From NCBI GenBank assembly GCA_965202955.1, contig OZ241871.1:868001-932000 (forward strand): 64,000 bases of DNA, read 5' to 3'. Positions 55,156 to 61,613 of the stretch are shown one piece after another. The first letter of the stretch is position 1; the number at the start of each line of letters is the position of its first letter. Position numbers and translations under genes: made by a program. Below the pieces are notes generated by a model, which ran no database searches, was not told where the DNA came from, and worked only from the letters and a program-made list of their open reading frames with translations. The DNA comes from Bin5 sp034422415 (GTDB lineage: Bacteria; Chloroflexota; Anaerolineae; Caldilineales; Caldilineaceae).

Positions 55156-56043
55156 CTAATCGGTCGTGCCGTTGTCCGGGGAGATTCCGTGCGCGCGCAG
55201 CAGGGCCGCAAGCCGGTCGGCCCTGTTTCCTTCCCGGGCGGCCCTGTCTATCTCTCGGGCGGCCCTGTCTCGCTCCCGATCGGCCCTGTCTCGCTCCCGA
55301 TCGGCTCTGTCTCTCTCCCGGTCGGCGCGTTCGCCGCCCGTGGGGATGAGCTCGCCCGACGCATTTTGCCAGCGCAACCAGGTCGCATCCAGATTCTCAA
55401 ATCGCCCGCGCCACAGGCGAAGGCCCAACCCAACCCCAGGCAGTAGCTCGTAGCCGCACGGCCGGTAGACCGCCGCCGGCGTGCGGCGATAGGCCCGCAC
55501 CGCTTCCGCCTGCACCAGCCGCAACGGGTCGTACACCACGTACAACGGTACCCCAAAATAGGCGTACCTCGCATATTTGCCCGCCATCTCGCCGCCCTTC
55601 TCGTTCGACACCACCTCGATCACCACGTCCGGCGCCTTCTTGTACTCCCAGATGAAGTAGCTGCGACCCTCCTTGGCCCACGGCTCCTGCAGCTCCTTTA
55701 CATCCAGGCTGAGAAAGACATCCGGCGCCAGCGGCGCTTCGCGGGGGTGCAGAAAAACGCCGACATCGGCGCAGACCATGAACGGTCGCCCGCCGCCGGG
55801 TCCGGCCCAGGAGCTGTACAGCGGGCTTGTGAGCAGGCGGCGCTGCTTTTCGGAAAATCGGTTGTCCACGGGCCTGTCGTCCTCGGTGACAAGATGCTCG
55901 ATGGCGCGCCTGTCCGCAGCCGTCAGCGGCGGATGAACGGCCGCGACGCTGCGGTCCTCCTCCCGACTGTCCGCGCCGGGGCTCCTCTCGCTCCTCTCTT
56001 GGGGCACTGCTGATTCGGTTGCCGAAACGGAACGCTCGGACAT
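55156..56043 (-). CDS. Uma2-family (DUF820) nuclease-fold protein, copy 1
   Basis: A 295-residue member of the Uma2 restriction-endonuclease-like fold. The core has PDVFLSLDV and APDVVIEVVSNEKGGEMAGK, where Asp and Glu of the PD-(D/E)XK pattern stand, and YFGVPLYVVYDP. Copy 1 has VIEVVS whereas copies 2 and 3 have VIELVS. The C-terminal tail is a charged helix built from five 21-bp units. The biological role of Uma2 proteins is not established; they are very common in Cyanobacteria and Chloroflexota. GGGAGAACGAA precedes the ATG. A small coiled-coil gene lies 75 bp upstream on the same strand. Confidence 0.85.
   Translation of the reverse strand: MSERSVSATESAVPQERSERSPGADSREEDRSVAAVHPPLTAADRRAIEHLVTEDDRPVDNRFSEKQRRLLTSPLYSSWAGPGGGRPFMVCADVGVFLHPREAPLAPDVFLSLDVKELQEPWAKEGRSYFIWEYKKAPDVVIEVVSNEKGGEMAGKYARYAYFGVPLYVVYDPLRLVQAEAVRAYRRTPAAVYRPCGYELLPGVGLGLRLWRGRFENLDATWLRWQNASGELIPTGGERADRERDRADRERDRADRERDRAAREIDRAAREGNRADRLAALLRAHGISPDNGTTD
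55216..55320 (-). repeat. Five tandem 21-bp units in the tail of Uma2 copy 1
   Basis: Five consecutive 21-base units (55216-55236, 55237-55257, 55258-55278, 55279-55299, 55300-55320) each encode a seven-residue block such as DRERDRA or DRAAREI. Copy 2 of the gene has one such unit (56633-56653) and copy 3 has none, with both flanks otherwise identical. Confidence 0.9.
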
Positions 56044-56118
56044 TTCGTTCTCCCTCTACCTGGGACAACCTCTCCAATTCATACGGCAATCAGACAAGGG
56101 GGCGCAGCGCGCCGGATC

Positions 56119-56355
56119 TTAACGAAAGGCAAGGGAGGCCGCTACGGAGATTATTGACGCGAACGCTCCAGCTCCCGCAATGCCCGCGCCGATTATCCAC
56201 TTCATTCCTTTCAGTTCAGAACGCACCCGCTCGACGTCGGTCCGCACCCGCTCGACATCGGTCCGCACCCGTTCAACGTCCGCCTTGGTAGCCAGATGTT
56301 CATATGCGCCTTCCAACCGTGACAAACGTTCTCCCTCTGCGGCAGACAGCGCCAT
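56119..56355 (-). CDS. Small coiled-coil and membrane-helix protein, copy 1
   Basis: A 78-residue protein. Residues 1-50 are a charged heptad helix with three repeats of VERVRTD/VERVRSE, and residues 52-78 are one membrane helix (WIIGAGIAGAGAFASIISVA). The start ATG has GGGAGAG six bases upstream. It lies upstream of Uma2 copy 1 and has a near-identical relative at 61072-61287, also directly upstream of a Uma2 gene. No family is recognised beyond a general likeness to small XhlA-type proteins. It may tether or oligomerise its partner at the membrane. Confidence 0.75.
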   Translation of the reverse strand: MALSAAEGERLSRLEGAYEHLATKADVERVRTDVERVRTDVERVRSELKGMKWIIGAGIAGAGAFASIISVAASLAFR

Positions 56356-56397
56356 AGGATTCTCTCCCTTTCTTCCATGTCGTTACGCAGCGCGTCT

Positions 56398-56427
56398 ATT
56401 GTAAAGTCAACAGACAGTTGGGGGCAA
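56398..56427 (-). promoter_or_regulatory. Promoter of small protein copy 1
   Basis: On the minus strand TTGCCC (56422-56427) and TACAAT (56398-56403) are 18 bp apart, 43 bp upstream of the start. The spacer contains CAACAGACAGTTG (plus strand 56408-56420), a short inverted repeat. The same arrangement is at 61330-61359. Confidence 0.45.
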
Positions 56428-56440
56428 AAGAGGCCGGAAA

Positions 56441-56572
56441 ACGGGCCTGCCCTTTGTCGAGCGCCGCGCATGAAGCCGGAGCGGGAGTGGGCGGATTCGG
56501 GGATTGAGGGCTTTCCTGCCGGCAGGTCTCCGCCCGTCCAGTCGCCCAAACAGGAACCAGAAAAAGGCATAG
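56441..56572. repeat. 132-bp duplicated flank, copy next to Uma2 copy 2
   Basis: The 132 bases directly after the stop of Uma2 copy 2 (minus strand) match 60065-60196 after Uma2 copy 3 without length change and with a limited number of substitutions. Both begin ACGGGCCTGCCCTT and end GGCATAGCTAAT at the Uma2 end. This fixes the border of the duplicated block. Confidence 0.85.
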
Positions 56573-57376
56573 CTAATCGGTCGTGCCGTTGTCCGGGGAG
56601 ATTCCGTGCGCGCGCAGCAGGGCCGCTAGCCGGTCGGCTCTGGCTCTTTCCCGGGCGGCGCGTTCGCCGCCCGTGGGAATGAGCTCGCCCGACGCATTTT
56701 GCCAGCGCAACCAGGTCGCATCCAGATTCTCAAATCGCCCGCGCCACAGGCGAAGGCCCAACCCAACCCCCGGCAATGTCTCGTAGCCGCACGGCCGGTA
56801 GGCCGCCGCCGGCGTGCGGCGATAGGCCCGCACCGCTTCCGCCTGCACCAGCCGCAACGGGTCGAACACCACGTACAACGGTACCCCAAAATCGGCGTAC
56901 CTCACATATTTGCCCGCCATCTCCCCGCCCTTCTCGTTCGACACCAGTTCGATCACCACGTCCGGCGCCTTCTTGTACTCCCAGATGAAGTAGCTGCGAC
57001 CCTCCTTGGCCCACGGCTCCTGCAGCTCCTTTACATCCAGGCTGAGAAATACATCCGGCACCAGCGGCGCTTCGCGGGGGTGCAGAAAAACGCCGACATC
57101 GGCGCAGACCATGAACGGTCGCCCCCCGCCGGGTCCGGCCCAGGAGCTGTACAGCGGGCTTGTGAGCAGGCGGCGCTGCTTTTCGGAAAAGCGGTTGTCC
57201 ACGGGCCTGTCGTCCTCGGTGACAAGATGTTCTATGGCGCGTCTGTCCGCAGCCGTCAATGGCGGATGGACGGCCGCGACGCTGCGGTCGTCGTCCCGAC
57301 TGTCCGCGCCGGGGCTCTTCTCGCTCTTCTGTTGGGGCACTGCTGATTCGGTTGCCGAAACGGAACGTCCGCGCAT
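56573..57376 (-). CDS. Uma2-family (DUF820) nuclease-fold protein, copy 2
   Basis: A 267-residue paralogue of copies 1 and 3. The core (APDVVIELVSNEKGGEMAGK, DFGVPLYVVFDP) is nearly the same as copy 3. The tail has a single 21-bp unit (RAARERARADRLAALLRAHG). The N-terminus reads MRGRSVSATES, where the others have MSERSVSATES. The start has AGGAG six bases upstream. Its promoter at 57444-57472 lies directly before it, without the small coiled-coil gene that precedes copies 1 and 3, so part of the unit was lost. Confidence 0.85.
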   Translation of the reverse strand: MRGRSVSATESAVPQQKSEKSPGADSRDDDRSVAAVHPPLTAADRRAIEHLVTEDDRPVDNRFSEKQRRLLTSPLYSSWAGPGGGRPFMVCADVGVFLHPREAPLVPDVFLSLDVKELQEPWAKEGRSYFIWEYKKAPDVVIELVSNEKGGEMAGKYVRYADFGVPLYVVFDPLRLVQAEAVRAYRRTPAAAYRPCGYETLPGVGLGLRLWRGRFENLDATWLRWQNASGELIPTGGERAARERARADRLAALLRAHGISPDNGTTD

Positions 57377-57443
57377 CTCCTTCTCCTGGCTTCTGCGGGG
57401 AAGCAGGCGACGGGCGCCTGATCCCGTGCCTTAGCTAAGCTCC

Positions 57444-57472
57444 AGAATAGCAGTATGCCGCCCTTTTGACAA
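57444..57472 (-). promoter_or_regulatory. Promoter of Uma2 copy 2
   Basis: On the minus strand TTGTCA (57467-57472) and TATTCT (57444-57449) are 17 bp apart, 68 bp upstream of the start. About 30 bases including both elements are repeated at 61394-61422. Confidence 0.55.
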
Positions 57473-57528
57473 TGCGCCGTCGGCGACCGGATGGGGCATC
57501 GTTGCGGAGCGCGGCGGAACGGCAGTTC

Positions 57529-57759
57529 TCAACGCATCCCTTTGGATGCGCCTTTTTCTCCCCATTCCGTGATCTGACGTTTGGGGCCGACCACATTGTC
57601 GGGCAGGTCTGCCAGCCGTTGCCGTTTCGAGGCTCGTATCTGATCGGCATGAACCTCGTATTCACTGGATAGGTGGCTGATCGGCCTGCTGCCCCCAAGC
57701 GCTTTCAACGAAAGCCGGAGCTCGCAGGCTGCTGTGTGTCGACGGCGTTTCGCGGCCAT
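57529..57759 (-). pseudogene. IS3-family transposase OrfA remnant
   Basis: From ATG 57759 the frame reads MAAKRRRHTAACELRLSLKA and then LGGSRPISHLSSEYEVHADQ, IRASKRQRLADLP. This is the helix-turn-helix region of IS3/IS911 OrfA (compare the usual KRRRYTAEFK and the SEYEVHPNQI core). The match fades after about residue 55 and no OrfB, terminal repeats or target duplication are seen. It marks a past insertion at the border of the accessory pair. Confidence 0.75.
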
Positions 57760-57866
57760 AGCTCCGTCTCTCCGCGAGATCGGTGAACCGTTCCAATCGG
57801 TACTCCTGCTCGTGGGCCAGGTATTGGGGCGCGCTTGATAGAACCCACAGGTTCTGCGCAGCTGCA

Positions 57867-57895
57867 TTGCAGACCGAGCCGGATGGTGATATGCT
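57867..57895 (+). promoter_or_regulatory. Promoter of the AAA ATPase/nuclease-like operon
   Basis: TTGCAG (57867-57872) and TATGCT (57890-57895) are 17 bp apart, 49 bp upstream of the ATG at 57945. Confidence 0.5.
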
Positions 57896-57944
57896 CTGGA
57901 CAGGCCGTGAGAGCGCCCCGAACTATGTGGAAAGGCGACTAAGC

Positions 57945-59378
57945 ATGAGGTTTGAGTTTGAGAATCTTGGGCCAATCAGAAAGGCGGGCCTGGAGTTAGG
58001 CGACCTCACGATTATCGCCGGGCGCAACAACACGGGGAAAACCTATATCGCTTATGCACTGTTTGGATTCCTGAATGGAATCGACAGGCAGTTTCGCAGC
58101 GGATGGGGGAGGTCCTTTGTTGAGAGCTACTTCCAGAGGAAAGGGCTTGGCTCAACTGTTGCAGTCGTCAAGGAGTTACTGAACGAAGGACAGTTTGGAT
58201 GGCGCATCGATAGGGAGACTCTCGACCGAGAACGTGAACATTTGATCTCTGAGATGACAAAAGAGTACTCGAAGAACGGACTTTCCCGCACGTTCCGCAG
58301 TTCACCAGAACAGTTCAAGAGCAGTTCTCTCCGCTTGACCGAAGCTAAGCCGCTTTTGCAATTCTATTCCACCCGCGGGCCTCTAGGCCAGGAAGGTATG
58401 ACTATCGGCTGGAACTTCGACAAAGGAGAGGTCGTTGCCAAGCTGTCGGGCGAAGAGTTGAACAGGTCTAAAGGGTTACCTCCTCATCATTACGAAATGC
58501 CTTTCGCGAACTCATTCTTGCATTTCCTGAATGGCGGCGCCTTTATCTTTTTGCAAAGGCCAGAGATCTTTTCTTCGTCACGTCATTCTATTCCTCTGTT
58601 TATACATGACCTGGATTACGCAAAAAGCCAAGCGGTTTTTTCCGTAGAGTACCCACGCGAAGACTGGGACACGGACAAACCCGCTCGTCTTGTGGCATCA
58701 GAAAAGTTAAGCAGTTATCCCCTACCGGTAAACGAAAACATAGATTCGCTCAGAAGAGTGTTGCTCTCGGTGGATGAAACTGCAAGCAATATAGATGGCG
58801 CCAAGGCAAACGCCGTTGAAGAGATTCTTGGCGGTCGATACAGGGTTACCAGTAGTTCATTGCGTTTCGTATCCATGCCCAATAATAGGGTTGACTTTGA
58901 TATCCCCATCCACACCGCTTCTTCTTCAGCGCTGGAATTGGCAGAACTGAACTTTTTCTTGCGGGAACTGCACCCGGACGACAGTCGCTTGATCATAATT
59001 GATGAACCTGAAAGTCACCTCGATACCGCCAATCAGATTCAGTTCGCTCGCCTCCTGGCTCAATTGGTCAACCTTGGCATGATGGTTCTTATCACGACTC
59101 ATAGCGACTATATTGTCAAAGAGATCAACAACCTGATTATGCTAAACGAACCGTTTGCAGACAAAGAAGAGACCAGGAAACAGCATGGATACAAGGATAA
59201 CGAGAGGCTGGACCCAGCAGCGGTCAAAGCCTATATCGCAGAGAACAAGGGGCTTACCCCGTGCACAATAGACAGGTTCGGCATCGATATGCCGATGTTC
59301 GACAAGACTATCAATAGCATAAACCGCGTTTCAAACGACCTGTTTTCCCGTTTGCACAGTGAGGAAGAGGAGGAGTAA
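57945..59378 (+). CDS. AAA (OLD/AAA_15-like) ATPase of a two-gene accessory operon
   Basis: A 477-residue SMC/ABC-type ATPase. Walker A is GRNNTGKT (residues 26-33) directly after LTIIA. The Walker B and D-loop are LIIIDEPESHLD (Asp353), followed by the switch His in LITTHSDYIVKEINN. The middle 300 residues have no known domain. A C-terminal Toprim domain, as in OLD/GajA nucleases, is absent, and the chain ends in an acidic tail (SEEEEE). ATG at 57945 has AAAGG nine bases upstream; the longer frame from 57783 is excluded by the promoter. The next gene starts 4 bp later. Base composition is clearly lower in GC than the flanks (24 of 60 at 58561-58620 versus 38 of 60 at 55681-55740), which suggests transfer. 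Confidence 0.85.
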   Translation: MRFEFENLGPIRKAGLELGDLTIIAGRNNTGKTYIAYALFGFLNGIDRQFRSGWGRSFVESYFQRKGLGSTVAVVKELLNEGQFGWRIDRETLDREREHLISEMTKEYSKNGLSRTFRSSPEQFKSSSLRLTEAKPLLQFYSTRGPLGQEGMTIGWNFDKGEVVAKLSGEELNRSKGLPPHHYEMPFANSFLHFLNGGAFIFLQRPEIFSSSRHSIPLFIHDLDYAKSQAVFSVEYPREDWDTDKPARLVASEKLSSYPLPVNENIDSLRRVLLSVDETASNIDGAKANAVEEILGGRYRVTSSSLRFVSMPNNRVDFDIPIHTASSSALELAELNFFLRELHPDDSRLIIIDEPESHLDTANQIQFARLLAQLVNLGMMVLITTHSDYIVKEINNLIMLNEPFADKEETRKQHGYKDNERLDPAAVKAYIAENKGLTPCTIDRFGIDMPMFDKTINSINRVSNDLFSRLHSEEEEE

Positions 59379-59382
59379 TGTC

Positions 59383-59976
59383 GTGGCGTTTGTCGCATGG
59401 GTGGCCAATAATGTGGAATCAGAAAAACTGCTTCCCGAATGCGACAGGACTGACGAGACAATAAGACTCCGAGAAAGCGACAACAACGTTAATATGTGTA
59501 TCAGTATTCTTGATATACCGAGATCCGCAGCCATCGTTCGACCAGATAGGGCGGGCCAATGGCGAGTCCTCGAAGAAGGCAGCAGTAGGAAGTGGGACTC
59601 TCTCTGCGACTACTTAATACTTTGGGAATCAGAAAACAAGGTCTTTGCCCTATTTGTGGAACTCAAGGGTACAAGCCCACACAAAAAAGGAAAGTACCAA
59701 CTGCTGTGGTCTACTCCAATGCTGCATTACCTGTGGTTCGTCTTTCATGTTGACAGTTCTTCAGCTCCCTCAGTTCCTGAACCAACATTTGTAAGCCATT
59801 ACATTGAAATCGGAGACCGGAAAAACCCACGCATACCCAAGAGCACTCTCAAGCCAGATTCCTCCCCCTTCTTTGATCACGCATGCCTCAAGGGAATCAG
59901 AATCAATTACACGACAAAAGCATGTCTCTCCCTCTCCCAACTTCTGGACGACCGCAACCAGAATCCTGCCGACTGA
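59383..59976 (+). CDS. Putative PD-(D/E)XK-like nuclease partner of the AAA ATPase
   Basis: A 197-residue protein of no family I recognise. Its most telling pattern is Asp76 in DSLCDYLILWE followed by Glu93-Leu-Lys95 in ALFVELKGTSPH. The spacing and the strand context are those of the PD-(D/E)XK nuclease fold; Glu64/Glu65 could supply the extra acidic residue. The rest has YQLLWSTPMLHYLWFVFHVD, a predicted buried helix. The start is a GTG at 59383, with AGGAGG overlapping the end of the ATPase gene nine bases upstream; the ATG at 59378 is in another frame and stops early. Tight coupling to the ATPase points to a joint complex. Nuclease activity is inference. Confidence 0.65.
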   Translation: MAFVAWVANNVESEKLLPECDRTDETIRLRESDNNVNMCISILDIPRSAAIVRPDRAGQWRVLEEGSSRKWDSLCDYLILWESENKVFALFVELKGTSPHKKGKYQLLWSTPMLHYLWFVFHVDSSSAPSVPEPTFVSHYIEIGDRKNPRIPKSTLKPDSSPFFDHACLKGIRINYTTKACLSLSQLLDDRNQNPAD

Positions 59977-60064
59977 CCAATTTCCCGCCAAATGGCATCT
60001 ACCCGTGCCCATCTAAGCAAGATTCTCTGCTTGGGTTGCGGTGGCTCTCTGTTCATCACAGTTA

Positions 60065-60196
60065 ACGGGCCTGCCCTTCGTCGAGCGCCGCGCATGAAGC
60101 CGGAGCAGGATTGGGCGGATTCGTGGATTGACGGCATTGCAGCCGGCAGGTCTCCGCCCGTCCAGTCGCCCAAACAAAAACCAGGAAAAGGCATAG
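60065..60196. repeat. 132-bp duplicated flank, copy next to Uma2 copy 3
   Basis: Counterpart of 56441-56572, of the same length and aligned without gaps. It lies after the Uma2 copy 3 stop. The stretch 59977-60064 between it and the nuclease-like gene contains no gene. Confidence 0.85.
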
Positions 60197-60979
60197 CTAA
60201 TCGGTCGTGCCGTTGTCCGGGGAGATTCCGTGCGCGCGCAGCAGGGCCGCAAGCCGGTCGGCGCGTTCGCCGCCCGTGGGAATGAGCTCGCCCGACGCAT
60301 TTTGCCAGCGCAACCAGGTCGCATCCAGATTCTCAAATCGCCCACGCCACAGGCGAAGGCCCAGCCCAACCCCCGGCAGTATGTCGTAGCCGCACGGCCG
60401 GTAGACCGCCGCCGGCGTGCGGCGATAGGCCCGCACCGCTTCCGCCTGCACCAGCCGCAACGGGTCGAACACCACGTACAACGGTACCCCAAAATCGGCG
60501 TACCTCACATATTTGCCCGCCATCTCGCCGCCCTTCTCGTTCGACACCAGTTCGATCACCACGTCCGGCGCCTTCTTGTACTCCCAGATGAAGTAGCTGC
60601 GACCCTCCTTGGCCCACGGCTCCTGCAGCTCCTCTACATCCAGGCTGAGAAATACATCCGGCACCAGCGGCGCTTCGCGGGGGTGCAGAAAAACTCCGAC
60701 ATCGGCGCAGACCATGAACGGTCGCCCCCCGCCGGGACCGGCCCAGGAGCTGTACAGCGGGCTTGTGAGCAGGCGGCGCTGCTTTTCGGAAAAGCGGTTG
60801 TCCACGGGCCTGTCGTCCTCGGTGACAAGATGTTCTATGGCGCGTCTGTCCGCAGCCGTCAATGGCGGATGGACGGCCGCGACGCTACGGTCGTCGTCCC
60901 GACTGACGCCGCCGGGGCTCTTCTCGCTCTTCTGGTGGGGCACTGCTGATTCGGTTGCCGAAACGGAACGCTCGGACAT
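60197..60979 (-). CDS. Uma2-family (DUF820) nuclease-fold protein, copy 3
   Basis: A 260-residue paralogue with the same core as copy 2 (APDVVIELVSNEKGGEMAGK, DFGVPLYVVFDP). The C-terminal tail has no 21-bp unit: TGGERADRLAALLRAHG joins the conserved ends directly. The N-terminus (MSERSVSATES) and the GGGAGAACGAA ribosome site match copy 1. A small coiled-coil gene lies 92 bp upstream, so this is the most complete copy of the module. I set the start at 60979; an in-frame ATG at 61042 has no support. Confidence 0.85.
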   Translation of the reverse strand: MSERSVSATESAVPHQKSEKSPGGVSRDDDRSVAAVHPPLTAADRRAIEHLVTEDDRPVDNRFSEKQRRLLTSPLYSSWAGPGGGRPFMVCADVGVFLHPREAPLVPDVFLSLDVEELQEPWAKEGRSYFIWEYKKAPDVVIELVSNEKGGEMAGKYVRYADFGVPLYVVFDPLRLVQAEAVRAYRRTPAAVYRPCGYDILPGVGLGLRLWRGRFENLDATWLRWQNASGELIPTGGERADRLAALLRAHGISPDNGTTD

Positions 60980-61071
60980 TTCGTTCTCCCTCCCCTTTTC
61001 TGCACTCTCTACCTGGGACAACCTCTCCAATTCATACGGCAATCAGACAAGGGGGCGCAGCGCGCCGGATC

Positions 61072-61287
61072 TTAACGAAAGGCAAGGGAGGCCGCTACGG
61101 AGATTATTGACGCGAACGCCCCAGCTCCTACAATGCCCGCGCCGATTATCCACTTCATTCCTTTCAGTTCAGAACGCACCCGCTCGACATCGGTCCGCAC
61201 CCGTTCAACGTCCGCCTTGGTAGCCAGATGTTCATATGCGCCTTCCAACCGTGACAAACGTTCTCCCTCTGTGGCAGACAGCGCCAT
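61072..61287 (-). CDS. Small coiled-coil and membrane-helix protein, copy 2
   Basis: A 71-residue near-copy of the protein at 56119-56355. It lacks exactly one seven-residue block (VERVRTD), because one 21-bp unit is missing, and has a few substitutions in the membrane helix (IIGAGIVGAGAFASIISVA). It lies directly upstream of Uma2 copy 3. Ribosome site GGGAGAG as in copy 1. Confidence 0.75.
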   Translation of the reverse strand: MALSATEGERLSRLEGAYEHLATKADVERVRTDVERVRSELKGMKWIIGAGIVGAGAFASIISVAASLAFR

Positions 61288-61329
61288 AAGATTCTCTCCC
61301 TTTCTTCCACATCGTTACGCAGCGCGTCT

Positions 61330-61359
61330 ATTGTAAAGTCAACAGACAGTTGGGGGCAA
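61330..61359 (-). promoter_or_regulatory. Promoter of small protein copy 2
   Basis: TTGCCC (61354-61359) and TACAAT (61330-61335) on the minus strand are 18 bp apart, identical to the element upstream of copy 1 at 56398-56427. Confidence 0.45.
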
Positions 61360-61393
61360 AAAGAGGCCGGAAAACGGGCCTGAGCTGAGCCCC

Positions 61394-61422
61394 AGAATAG
61401 CAGTATGCCGCCCTTTTGACAA
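61394..61422 (-). promoter_or_regulatory. Upstream promoter of the copy 3 module
   Basis: TTGTCA (61417-61422) and TATTCT (61394-61399) are 17 bp apart, about 107 bp upstream of the small protein. It repeats the promoter of Uma2 copy 2 (57444-57472). The gap 61423-61613 to the next gene holds nothing I can name. Confidence 0.5.
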
Positions 61423-61613
61423 TGTGCGGTCGCCGGGGGCACAGCGCGATCGCATCCAGATCCGGACGCCAGCATACCGTTCCTCCGGACTGTGCCCGGA
61501 CCGATAGACAATCCCAGGTAGATCGGCTATTATCCAAGCGCCTCTCCTGGTGAGTTGCTTTGGGCGGCAGCGAAGGCCCAAGCGGTCCCGCCAGGGGGCT
61601 TTTTGCGAGCGAT

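Noticed and set aside
55216..55320. CRISPR-like short repeats
   Set aside because: The 21-bp units are directly adjacent without spacers, keep the reading frame and lie inside a coding region.
57435..57698. An 87-codon minus-strand ORF upstream of Uma2 copy 2
   Set aside because: It overlaps the IS3 OrfA remnant in another frame and includes the promoter; no protein pattern.
57945..59378. Gabija GajA or a full OLD nuclease
   Set aside because: The C-terminal Toprim domain is missing and the partner gene is not a UvrD-like helicase.
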